24,732 nucleotides of DNA from a virus: positions 1 through 24,732 of IMG/VR virus record IMGVR_UViG_3300036766_000253; one strand, 5' to 3'. The notes under the pieces were generated by a model that worked only from the letters and a program-made list of their open reading frames with translations, made no database searches and was not told the origin of the DNA. Shown here piece by piece: positions 1-7,076 of this stretch; within the stretch, counting starts at the first letter, position 1; each line of letters starts with the position of its first letter. A program made the translations under genes and the position numbers.

Positions 1-73
1 GACTGGACGCATACATACCCGTGCCAGCCCCGATGACTGCCGCCGCCGCAATGGCTACCGCTACTCCGCTCAT
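1..73 (-). CDS. Start of an unidentified phage gene (partial, runs off the window)
   Basis: An ATG at 73 overlaps the TGA stop of the cupin-like gene in an ATGA junction, which suggests translational coupling. Only 24 codons are visible. They encode an Ala/Gly/Val-rich stretch (MSGVAVAIAAAAVIGAGTGM...). In P22-like phages the genes after the tail factors often encode ejection proteins whose N-termini are Ala/Gly-rich and moderately hydrophobic, so an ejection protein is possible. That reading rests on position and composition only, and the fragment is too short to assign. Confidence 0.5.
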   Translation of the reverse strand, partial: MSGVAVAIAAAAVIGAGTGMYASS

Positions 74-927
74 GGTGCAACCTCCTTGGCTTCTTGAAGG
101 GCGCACCGTGCCAGCTCCTCCAGAAGCTCCGGGTCGTCATACTCTTTGGTGAACAGGTGCTCTTCCAGCTTGTCGGTGTCGCGCTCGTCGTCGGGGTTAG
201 GATGCACCGTCGTCCAGAGACAGTCAGAGAGGGCTATGCCGATGCGCTTGGTGCCGGGCGGCGAGGCGAAGGCGCAGGGGCCGATCACCTTGCGGTTGCC
301 CGTCTCGGTTGCCACCAGCATTGCCCCGCTGGAAACGATGGATAGGCACTCGTGCCGGTGCAACTCCCCGGTCAGAATGGTGCCTTTGGGGATGAGGATG
401 GTGCGGCTATAGATGCCCTTGCTGAAGGCGTGGGCTACCGGGATTTCAACCTGGGGGAACTTCTGCATCCACTCCTCCAGGGCGTGAATCGTGGCCCTTC
501 TTTGCAGGCGCACCGGCAGATGTGAGGAGAGCAGTATTTCGCCTCTAGTATCCCTGGCGATGTTCCTGGCCGCCATTTCAGCCGCTAGGTCACCGATGAG
601 GGCGTAAGGGTTCAGCCCGAGTTGCTGGCCCTGCTCAATCATGGACAGCCACTGCTCGCACTCCGCAATTTCCTCTTCGCTGTAGCCTCGGCTGCGGGAA
701 AATGCCTTCCAGTCGCCGGAGCGGTAGAGGCGTTGCCCCTCCTCTGTCCAGTCGCTCCAGAAGCCAGGTTTTTCGGCGGCGATGACCCTCTTGGTCAGTG
801 CCCGGAAGGCTTCTGTGTCGAACGGCGGCACTACCAGGCCCCGCCCCAGCGGTTCCGCGACTACCAGCTCAAGCGGCAGGGTCTCCTCGCTGCGGACTAT
901 GGCGCGCTCCTCGTTCATCTGCCCCAC
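70..927 (-). CDS. Phage tail-region protein with C-terminal cupin-like domain
   Basis: The 285-aa product has two parts. Residues 1-130 are charged and mostly helical and have no family I can name. Residues ~165-260 look like a small beta-barrel cupin of a type found in many phages: IYSRTILIPKGTILTG, then HRHECLSIVSSG, then ASPPGTKRIGIA and a WTTVHPN strand. The His-rich HRHE could be a remnant metal site; no enzyme activity can be claimed. The start is GTG at 927, with GGAG five bases upstream. An ATG at 918, which forms ATGA with the upstream stop, is the alternative. It lies in the late operon after the lipoprotein and may be a virion or assembly factor. Confidence 0.75.
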   Translation of the reverse strand: MGQMNEERAIVRSEETLPLELVVAEPLGRGLVVPPFDTEAFRALTKRVIAAEKPGFWSDWTEEGQRLYRSGDWKAFSRSRGYSEEEIAECEQWLSMIEQGQQLGLNPYALIGDLAAEMAARNIARDTRGEILLSSHLPVRLQRRATIHALEEWMQKFPQVEIPVAHAFSKGIYSRTILIPKGTILTGELHRHECLSIVSSGAMLVATETGNRKVIGPCAFASPPGTKRIGIALSDCLWTTVHPNPDDERDTDKLEEHLFTKEYDDPELLEELARCALQEAKEVAP

Positions 928-1292
928 TCATACTCCAGCTTCAGATACTCACCCTGAAAGACGAGACCCCGCGCATCGACCTTGTGGTTGCAGAGGTGCG
1001 CCAGGTCCAAGGTGAAGGGTCCGTAACGCCCGCGAGCGCCAAAGGTGTAGGCCACCCGGTCAGGATGGAAGTCCGGCCCGTGGCTGGTCAAGAAGCCCTC
1101 GTCCATGAAGGTGTCCACACCCACGAGGGCCATGATGTTCTTGCTTCCGGCCGCTACCTCCACCTGGCCGAAATAGGCGTTTTCCCAGGGATAGGCGGTG
1201 AAGGAAACTTTGCCCTCGTTATGAATCTTGGGTACCCCGGCGCAAGCGACGAGCAGCAAGGGCAGCAGAAGCAAAATGAGTAATCGTGACAT
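915..1292 (-). CDS. Phage-encoded lipoprotein, unknown function
   Basis: The 125-aa product begins MSRLLILLLLPLLLVACAG, a classic lipoprotein signal: an Arg n-region, an unbroken hydrophobic core and the lipobox LVAC with the modified Cys at residue 17. The mature part (~108 aa) is soluble, aromatic and beta-like, with no family I recognise. A GGAGGGG ribosome site precedes the ATG. By its signal it should be exported and membrane-anchored. Phage lipoproteins are known as spanins and as superinfection-exclusion proteins, but neither role is shown here. It sits directly after a signal-peptide tail fibre, and its 3' end overlaps the cupin-like gene. Confidence 0.75.
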   Translation of the reverse strand: MSRLLILLLLPLLLVACAGVPKIHNEGKVSFTAYPWENAYFGQVEVAAGSKNIMALVGVDTFMDEGFLTSHGPDFHPDRVAYTFGARGRYGPFTLDLAHLCNHKVDARGLVFQGEYLKLEYEWGR

Positions 1293-1311
1293 CGGTTCCC
1301 CTCCTCGTTCC

Positions 1312-2508
1312 TCAGGCCACCGGGCCTAGATATATGACGTCGAACTTCATCCCCGCCGCGTCGGCCACAAGCTCCAGGGAGCTCCCGGAGTTCTGGTAAA
1401 CGAAGATCTCGACGTAGTCGTTGGCGGCCAGTGGGAGCACCTGACTGAAGCTCAGGTAGATTTTGGTGGTCACGCTTATTGCCGGGATATTCGGCCCTAC
1501 CACGACACTAGCGCCATTGACCATGATCTTCATGCCGCGGTAGCCGGTGTCCCTTTCCGTGAAGGAGACGACACCGCTCACCAACCAGAGCCCGGCCTTG
1601 TTGACGGTTATGCGGGAGGTGTTCGTGGAGCCGTGCAGGCTGTCGGTGTCCTCGTGCTCATTGGCAACGGGCCAGGCCACCTCCGTCCATGTCGCATTTG
1701 CGATGGCTAGAAGGCTGTCACGATAGAGGCGGCAGCGCGGGCGCATTTGCTTCGCCGCAAGTCCAGCCGGGGTCACGGCCCTGGCCGTATCCGTGCCGGT
1801 CTGCACCTCGGCATCGGTGGCAAGCTCGACGATGCCCTTCTGGGTGGCCGAGGCTTGGTAGGTAGCACTCAAGTCAGTGAAGCGTGGCAGGGCCGGGTTG
1901 GTCACCGAGATGAGCCCCACGCTGACCGCCGACAGCCCGGAATCCAGACTGCCCGAGTCGAAAGAGCAGGTAACGGTGGTCGGGGTAGTGTAGACCGAGG
2001 CGGTGATGGTGCCGTAGATGGTGCCAGCCGCCACCACGGCCTTGATGCGCCGGCCGACCTGGAAGGTGCTGGTCTCGTCTCCGGGCACCGAGAACGAAGT
2101 GGTGCCGATGTAAGTGAGGGTAAGCTCCTGCTCAACCCACTCCGATTGCCCAATGGTCGTGTCGGCCATCGAGCTGACATTCAGGACGGTCCAGACCGTC
2201 ACCCCGGCCGAGGTCTTGAGGACAATATCGTAGTAACCGGAAAGCCAGACAGAGGCCCGGCCGGCTGAATCGAGGGTTACTATGCCACCCACGCCCGCAG
2301 GCGTGCCGCCGCCCGAGTCGGTATAGACGGTCTTGGGGTCTTGGGTGCCCGGCGAGTAGAAGGTCAGCGTGCCACCTGCCAGGGGTGCCCCGTTGGCGTC
2401 GCAAAACTGCTGCTTGGGGACGGGCAGGAGCGAGGTGTCGGCCAGGGCCGGGATGCTCAGGCCCACCAGGAGGGTCAGGACCAGAAGGAGGGCGGAGAGA
2501 CGCTTCAT
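1312..2508 (-). CDS. Tail fibre-like receptor-binding protein with N-terminal signal peptide
   Basis: The 398-aa product starts with a textbook Sec signal peptide (MKRLSALLLVLTLLVGLSIP, cleavage expected after ALA at about 23). Directly after it comes a phage fibre N-terminal module: PVPKQQFCDANGAPLAGG, TFYSPGT, VYTDSGGGTP and ASVWLSGYYDIVL, ending in WTVLNV near residue 110. Residues ~215-250 carry the common fibre motif TQKGIVELATDAEVQTGTDT followed by ARAVTPAGL. Residues ~260-398 form a jelly-roll-like, C1q/TNF-like C-terminal domain (WTEVAWPVANE..., GLWLVSGVVSF). Most phage fibres have no export signal, so the combination is odd. The ATG overlaps the stop of the 44-aa ORF. The adsorption role is inferred from the modules. 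Confidence 0.85.
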   Translation of the reverse strand: MKRLSALLLVLTLLVGLSIPALADTSLLPVPKQQFCDANGAPLAGGTLTFYSPGTQDPKTVYTDSGGGTPAGVGGIVTLDSAGRASVWLSGYYDIVLKTSAGVTVWTVLNVSSMADTTIGQSEWVEQELTLTYIGTTSFSVPGDETSTFQVGRRIKAVVAAGTIYGTITASVYTTPTTVTCSFDSGSLDSGLSAVSVGLISVTNPALPRFTDLSATYQASATQKGIVELATDAEVQTGTDTARAVTPAGLAAKQMRPRCRLYRDSLLAIANATWTEVAWPVANEHEDTDSLHGSTNTSRITVNKAGLWLVSGVVSFTERDTGYRGMKIMVNGASVVVGPNIPAISVTTKIYLSFSQVLPLAANDYVEIFVYQNSGSSLELVADAAGMKFDVIYLGPVA

Positions 2509-2639
2509 ACGAGGGCTCCTATGTCGTTGACTGCCTGCACGAGCACCGCGAAAAACTGATACCAGGCCGGGTCCATCGTCCCGTCCCGGCGGATTACGGG
2601 CTGTTGAATCGGCGGCGGCGGTTGCAAGGTGACGGGCAT
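2505..2639 (-). CDS. Small phage protein (44 aa) between tail factor and fibre genes
   Basis: The ATG at 2639 immediately follows the TAG of the gp10-like gene, and the TGA at 2505-2507 overlaps the ATG of the fibre gene. The product begins MPVTLQPPPPIQQPVIRRDG and continues with MDPAWYQFFAVLVQAVNDIG. A Pro-rich start followed by a short amphipathic helix with a WYQFF core is a layout I associate with small ORFs beside tail fibre genes of many phages; their function is unknown. The exact fit between two genes, with no intergenic space, is the main support. Confidence 0.7.
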   Translation of the reverse strand: MPVTLQPPPPIQQPVIRRDGTMDPAWYQFFAVLVQAVNDIGALV

Positions 2640-4079
2640 CTAGTGCCTCCCCACGCTAAATTCCGCGCTTGCCCCGGTGAGCACTACCTTCAGGGGCGCC
2701 GAGGTCTGCCACCAGAACACCCGGTCGCGGCCGGAGCCGAGGGCGTTCCAAACTTGGCGAGCGCGGTATTGACCCTGCTTCCCCATCGAGGTCAGGACGG
2801 GGTTACCCCAGGTCTGGCCCCCGTCGTCAGACCACTTGAGGCTGGCCTGGGGGTTGGCCGCAGGGTCGGTGATGCCCCCCACCTCGGCGTCTATCTGAAA
2901 CCGGTGGTAGAAAATCGTCTTGCCATCCGGGTCAGCCATGTGCTGAAAGCTGCGAGCCCGGACGATGGCCGCGCCGTTGTCCTGATAGGCCGTGCTCTGC
3001 ATCTTGAAGATCGAACCGTCCCGGTAGCTCCCGAGCAGGTGCATCCCGTTCAGATAGGCGTAGGCGTTGCCCAGGTGGCGGCCGAACTTGAAGGGACCGC
3101 TGGCCGGGTAGCTTGAACGCTCGTGCCAGAGGCCGGTGGAGGCGTCATGGACCCAGGTGGCGTCGGCCGTTGGGAAGGTGATGACGTAGAAGGTGTGCCC
3201 TTCGGCGCTGTAGAAGTAGCTCCAGGCGTCGGCCACGGTCGAATACTGTGACCACTGGTAGAGGATGGCTGGCGGGGTGACGATGCGCGGGGTGTAACCG
3301 TCCGCCCTGACTACGCCCACAAGTTCGCCCTGGTCGTTGTTCTTCTGGGTAGCCAGCCAGAAGAGGGAGTTGTCGCCGATAGCCGCCGAGTGCCGGGCGG
3401 CCAGACCATACATCGAGACGGCCCCCTGGATTCGGCCGAAGGGTGGGTGAGTGCCGCCTGCCCGGTCATACCAAACCTCGGTGGTGGCCTCGCCGAACAT
3501 CCAGACGAGTTGCTGGTTGTTGAGCACCCTGAGCAGGCTGTCAGGGAAGGCATCGGCGGTGGACTTGTCTGCGCTGTTCCAGGTGGTGCCGTTATAGAGA
3601 GCTGATACCTGAAATTGGCTGCCCCCGATGTCTGCCAGGAAGTAACCATCGCAGAAGGTCACCGTCGCGGCCGGGATGGCGGTCTGGGTGAAGGTGGCCG
3701 CGCCCACGTCCCAGATGTAGAGCCAGGTGCCGTCCGCAATGGCCAACTGATCACCGCCGGTCGGCTTGAGGCCGTTGTCGGCCATGCAGACCCGACCGTT
3801 CGAGGTGGCCAGGGTGCCGAGGGCAGGCGACGCCAGGGTGGCCGGGTTGATGCTGTAGAGTTTGCCGCCCGAGACGACGTAGGCCAGCCCGTTGAAGGTA
3901 TGCATCCCGCGCACCGGCTGGCTGCCCAGAGTAGTCCACAGGGTCAGACCCGGCGTGCCGATGAGGGCCACCACGTCCTTGCCGCCCTCCGCCTTCTCGG
4001 CGAAGAGGTTCACCATGCGCTGACTGTCCAGCACGGGCGAGCGGCCCAAGTAGCCGGGGCTGACGAGGGGAATCCGCAC
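2640..4079 (-). CDS. Tail factor, P22 gp10-like packaged DNA stabilisation protein
   Basis: The 479-aa product matches the P22 gp10 type. It opens MRIPLVSPGYLGRS, followed by QRMVNLFAEKAEGG and VALIGTPGLTLW. Repeated beta-blade-like segments follow (GLAYVVSGGKLYSI, DGTWLYIW, DGYFLADIGGSQ) and a WYDRAGG...PFGRIQGA region. In P22, gp10 hexamers form the tail hub that closes the portal channel and receives the needle. The length equals that of P22 gp10 (about 470 aa). The GTG start shares one base with the TAG of the gp4-like gene, and the neighbours follow the P22 order. Confidence 0.88.
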   Translation of the reverse strand: MRIPLVSPGYLGRSPVLDSQRMVNLFAEKAEGGKDVVALIGTPGLTLWTTLGSQPVRGMHTFNGLAYVVSGGKLYSINPATLASPALGTLATSNGRVCMADNGLKPTGGDQLAIADGTWLYIWDVGAATFTQTAIPAATVTFCDGYFLADIGGSQFQVSALYNGTTWNSADKSTADAFPDSLLRVLNNQQLVWMFGEATTEVWYDRAGGTHPPFGRIQGAVSMYGLAARHSAAIGDNSLFWLATQKNNDQGELVGVVRADGYTPRIVTPPAILYQWSQYSTVADAWSYFYSAEGHTFYVITFPTADATWVHDASTGLWHERSSYPASGPFKFGRHLGNAYAYLNGMHLLGSYRDGSIFKMQSTAYQDNGAAIVRARSFQHMADPDGKTIFYHRFQIDAEVGGITDPAANPQASLKWSDDGGQTWGNPVLTSMGKQGQYRARQVWNALGSGRDRVFWWQTSAPLKVVLTGASAEFSVGRH

Positions 4080-4822
4080 TAGCCCCCTCCCATCGTGTAA
4101 ATGTTACCACCGCCGGAGCCTCCGCAGCCGGGCATGTCAACGCTTCTGACGAGCTGGGGCGCGTTCAGGCGGCAGATGTTGTCGAAGGATGCCTTGGCGA
4201 TGGCCGCCACCTCGGCCGGGGTGGGGCGCCCGTAGTCGGGGGCCAGTCTGACGGCCAGGTTGTAAACGATGGCCTCCAGGTATTCGTCCGGCAGGGTGTA
4301 GGCGGTGGTCAGCGTGGCGAAGCTGGTCAGGGAGACCAGGGCCTCGATATAGAGCGTGTAGGTCGCGGCCGAGTCGGGCACCGGGTAGATGTAGATGGTG
4401 CCGGCGCGCGCGGCCTGCTGCGTGGCTCCGGGGTCGAAGAAGAGGGCTTGGGGTGCCCCGGTGGTGACGGCCTTGTCGAAGTAACCGTCATATTGCTCGC
4501 GGGTCAGCAGGTCCAACGGGTAATCGTAGCCGCTCGCGTCCCGGTAGTAGGCGCTCAGGACAGAGAGCGGGCAGGCGGTGTTGAGGTCGCCGCTGACCTT
4601 GACGCTGTAGGAGTATTTGGCCGCCGTCAGGGCAAACCCACCTAGGAGTGTAGGGGCGCGCAGCACTAGGCGCCGGGTGGCCCAGGACTTGAGCATCATG
4701 TTCAGGTCGTCCAGACCCGCAGTTGCCGCCGCCGCCGTGGCAACCTCGCCAGCCTCGATGGCTAGCACCCCGATCTTCCGCAGGGAAGCGGTGATGACGT
4801 CGTTGGCGCTTGTGATGGCCAT
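4079..4822 (-). CDS. Head-tail adaptor, P22 gp4-like tail accessory factor
   Basis: The 247-aa product starts MAITSANDVITASLRKIGV and has the diagnostic LDDLNMMLKSWATRRLVLRA segment at ~37-56, then FALTAAKYSYSVK and a YPLDLLTREQYDGYFDK region. This pattern is typical of P22 gp4-like adaptors, which bind the portal after packaging to make the head-tail joint. The C-terminus ends in a Gly-rich tail with GCGGSGGGN. P22 gp4 is 166 aa, so this is a longer version, as in many environmental relatives. AAGG lies upstream of the ATG. Confidence 0.85.
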   Translation of the reverse strand: MAITSANDVITASLRKIGVLAIEAGEVATAAAATAGLDDLNMMLKSWATRRLVLRAPTLLGGFALTAAKYSYSVKVSGDLNTACPLSVLSAYYRDASGYDYPLDLLTREQYDGYFDKAVTTGAPQALFFDPGATQQAARAGTIYIYPVPDSAATYTLYIEALVSLTSFATLTTAYTLPDEYLEAIVYNLAVRLAPDYGRPTPAEVAAIAKASFDNICRLNAPQLVRSVDMPGCGGSGGGNIYTMGGG

Positions 4823-4825
4823 TGG

Positions 4826-5131
4826 CTATGCCTTTCGGGGCCGGCCGGGGCCGCGCTTCGCCAAGGAGGAGGGAGGCGAAGGTGGTAGGGCGACCCCGGT
4901 ATCCGCCACGGGGGAAGCCGTGACGCCGACCCCAAGTTGTTCCTCCAAAAGCCGCACTTCGGCCCGGTGATATTCGAGCCGGACCATCAAGGCATCCCGG
5001 CCCTCCAGCTTCTCGCGGGTATAACCCTGCGCTTCCAGGCGCTCGGCCTCATAGACGTCCTGGGCTATCTTGTCGGGCAGCACCTCGTGGAACAGCCAGC
5101 AGGGGTAAGGCTTGGGGATGTATTCGCTCAT
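4826..5131 (-). CDS. Small phage structural-region protein with C-terminal AT-hook-like motif
   Basis: The 101-aa product begins MSEYIPKPYPCWLFHEVLP, similar in style to short phage proteins that open with a Y-P-x-W-L/V-(Y/F)-H box and lie near connector genes. Residues ~25-65 are a charged helix (AERLEAQGYTREKLEG, RLEYHRAEVRLLEEQ). The end, KRGPGRPRKA, carries the GRP core of an AT-hook, which binds the minor groove. The ATG overlaps the stop of the glycosyltransferase-methyltransferase gene in an ATGA junction. A DNA-contacting or connector role is only inferred. Confidence 0.7.
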   Translation of the reverse strand: MSEYIPKPYPCWLFHEVLPDKIAQDVYEAERLEAQGYTREKLEGRDALMVRLEYHRAEVRLLEEQLGVGVTASPVADTGVALPPSPPSSLAKRGPGRPRKA

Positions 5132-6315
5132 GCACCCACCTCGATAAACCAGATTGAGTCAACCAGTTTGACCTCGGAAAACGCCTCGTTGACGGCCCGC
5201 ATGACCCCCGGCCAGACCGGCGAGTAGTCATGGCCGCAGATGAGTTTACGGGTCTTCGGCAGCCAAGCGGCGATGTCAGCCTTCACGTCCTGGTAGTCGT
5301 GGCTGGCGTCGATGAACACCATGTCGGCTTGGTCGCCGTTGAGTTTCCCGGCCGCCTCCAGGGAGGTCATCTTGAGCACCTTGAGGTTCGGGTAATGCCC
5401 CACGTTCTTCAGAAACTCGGCATAGATGTCCTCTTCCTGGGCCAAGACGTGCATACCGCCTCCTCCGGGGCCGGGGCTGCCCTGGAAGTGGTCAACCGCC
5501 GTGACGTGGTGACCTGACTCTAGGAGTTCCTTTGTGGAACGGCCCTTCCAGGAGCCGATCTCGATGATGCCCCCGCTCATCCGTATGGCCGTCTCGCGTA
5601 GCCAGCGGCATTCCTCGGCGTCCATCCAGCCCTCGATAGGATTGCCGGACGCCTCCTGTTCCTGGCGCACCTTGGCCTTGACCGCCTCCCAATGTTGAAG
5701 GGTGAGGCCCTGCTTGCCGTAGTGGGCAAGGGGGATGCGGGGGTCTATCCAAAGCTCCAGGCCGAGCTTTTGCACCCGCCAGCAGAAGGCCACGTCCTCG
5801 CGCAATATGTTGGGCTGGCCGTAGTTGAGGAAGTCGAAGGGCTGGCCGAATTCGGTGCAGAACTCAGGGATGAAGGCTTCCATGACCCGCTTCGAGATGA
5901 GCATGAAGCCCCCCCCGGCTGCCTCGGCCCGGAAGGGCTCGGGAGGGTAGTCGGGGAGATTCTGCACGCCACGGGGCACGAAGCGGAAGACGTGAGCCCG
6001 GTAGGGATAGGCCCGGTCAACGTAGAGGCCGCTGAGCACGTCCCTGTTCTGCTCGAGCATCCCGGTGAGGATGTTCTGGGCGTCCGAGAGTAGGGCGGTG
6101 TCAGAGTCCACGAAGAGCAGCCAGTCCACGCCCATGTTCCGGGCAAGCCTCAGAGCCTCATTGCGGGAACGGTCGATGTAGGCCATTTGGGGCAGGATGA
6201 TGACCGGGGGGCGGCCAAAGTAAGCCTGTGCTTGAGCGGTCAGGCTCATCAGCGTGGCTACCGTCTCGCCCTTGAAGTCGTCTCGATTAGGACAGCAAAT
6301 TGCGATACTGGTCAC
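5128..6315 (-). CDS. Bifunctional glycosyltransferase (GT-A) - SAM-dependent methyltransferase fusion
   Basis: The product is about 395 aa with two enzyme domains. Residues ~1-205 are a GT-A, family-2-like glycosyltransferase: SIAICCPNRDD start, RSRNEALRLAR, the metal-binding DSD in WLLFVDSDTAL (~70-72), and a late EDVAFCWRVQKLGLELWIDP block. Residues ~245-395 are a class I methyltransferase of the Methyltransf_24 kind: SAM loop IIEIGSWKGRST (~250-261), acidic AVDHF after strand 2, MVFIDASHDYQDVKADIAAW and ICGHDYSP. The GTG at 6315 is preferred because AAGGGA lies just upstream; a TTG at 6348 has no clear ribosome site. Lying between coat and connector genes, it may decorate virion proteins or host surface glycans. 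Substrates are unknown. Confidence 0.85.
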   Translation of the reverse strand: MTSIAICCPNRDDFKGETVATLMSLTAQAQAYFGRPPVIILPQMAYIDRSRNEALRLARNMGVDWLLFVDSDTALLSDAQNILTGMLEQNRDVLSGLYVDRAYPYRAHVFRFVPRGVQNLPDYPPEPFRAEAAGGGFMLISKRVMEAFIPEFCTEFGQPFDFLNYGQPNILREDVAFCWRVQKLGLELWIDPRIPLAHYGKQGLTLQHWEAVKAKVRQEQEASGNPIEGWMDAEECRWLRETAIRMSGGIIEIGSWKGRSTKELLESGHHVTAVDHFQGSPGPGGGGMHVLAQEEDIYAEFLKNVGHYPNLKVLKMTSLEAAGKLNGDQADMVFIDASHDYQDVKADIAAWLPKTRKLICGHDYSPVWPGVMRAVNEAFSEVKLVDSIWFIEVGA

Positions 6316-6371
6316 GGTGTCCCTTGGTTCCTGCGGGGACGAGGCCAAAGCCCCGCCCCCGGCTAGAGGTT

Positions 6372-7064
6372 CTAGGCGTAGGACTGGATCGCCATGAAGA
6401 CGATCGCCTTGGCGTTGCCGTTGGTGGTTGAGGACTCGATCGTCAGCACGTTGCCCTTGGTGACCTTGGGATAGGTCAGGGCCGCCTCACCCACGGGTAG
6501 CCCCGCCGTGGCGCTCTTGGCGATGGTGGCCACGGTGTCGGAGCCGTTCTTGAGGATGATGTTGCCCGCGTTGGTGTCCTGAGCAACCGCCAGCATGGTC
6601 AGGATGGTCATGTCGCAGGGCGCCCCGTCGGCGTCCACGAGATTAACCGGCGTGGTGCCGCTCGTGGTGCCCACAATCTGGACGGACACCTCCAGGGCCT
6701 TGGGGAACGGGTAGGGGAAGACAATCTCCCAATCCGTTGCGCCGGGGTGGCCTATCAGGATGACCGACAGGCCAGGGCGCACGGTCAGGATCGTTTTCCC
6801 GCCGATGGTCTGATCCACCCCGGTGACGCTGTGCAGGCCGCCGTCGATGGTCAGGTCGGCCGTCCCGTTGTTGGTGAACTTGAACGCCTTGTCTTTGACA
6901 GTGGTGCCGCCGAGGGTATTGAGACCCGGCAGGGTGAAGGTGCGGGCGGTGGCGCCCGTCATGATGAGCCACTCGTCCGTGGTCAAGACGCTGTAGGCAG
7001 CCGCCTTGCTCGTAATCGAGCGGGGGTTGAACTGAATGGTCTCGAAGTTCTTGAGTCCAGGCAC
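6372..7064 (-). CDS. Putative head decoration or head-fibre protein
   Basis: The 230-aa product lies 12 bases after the coat gene and has a perfect GGAGG site eight bases before its GTG start. The sequence is beta-rich and repetitive in style. An N-terminal half (AYSVLTTDEWLIMTGATART, KAFKFTNNGTADLTI, LTVRPGLSVILIG) resembles the Ig-like or trimeric modules of phage head fibres. A C-terminal half has VTKGNVLTIESSTTNGNAK. I see no enzyme motif. The position just after the major capsid gene, where decoration proteins are usual, drives the call; the family is not certain. Confidence 0.6.
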   Translation of the reverse strand: MPGLKNFETIQFNPRSITSKAAAYSVLTTDEWLIMTGATARTFTLPGLNTLGGTTVKDKAFKFTNNGTADLTIDGGLHSVTGVDQTIGGKTILTVRPGLSVILIGHPGATDWEIVFPYPFPKALEVSVQIVGTTSGTTPVNLVDADGAPCDMTILTMLAVAQDTNAGNIILKNGSDTVATIAKSATAGLPVGEAALTYPKVTKGNVLTIESSTTNGNAKAIVFMAIQSYA

Positions 7065-7076
7065 GTTCGTTACCTC

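Noticed and set aside
2385-3116. Long plus-strand open frame (243 codons) opposite the fibre and tail-factor genes
   Set aside because: It lies wholly opposite well-supported minus-strand genes, has a Pro/Arg/Gly/Val-rich composition typical of a GC-rich antisense frame, and has no ribosome site or family signal.
6316-6348. TTG start at 6348 for the glycosyltransferase-methyltransferase
   Set aside because: There is no ribosome site before it, and the extra 11 residues are not part of the fold; GTG at 6315 has AAGGGA upstream.
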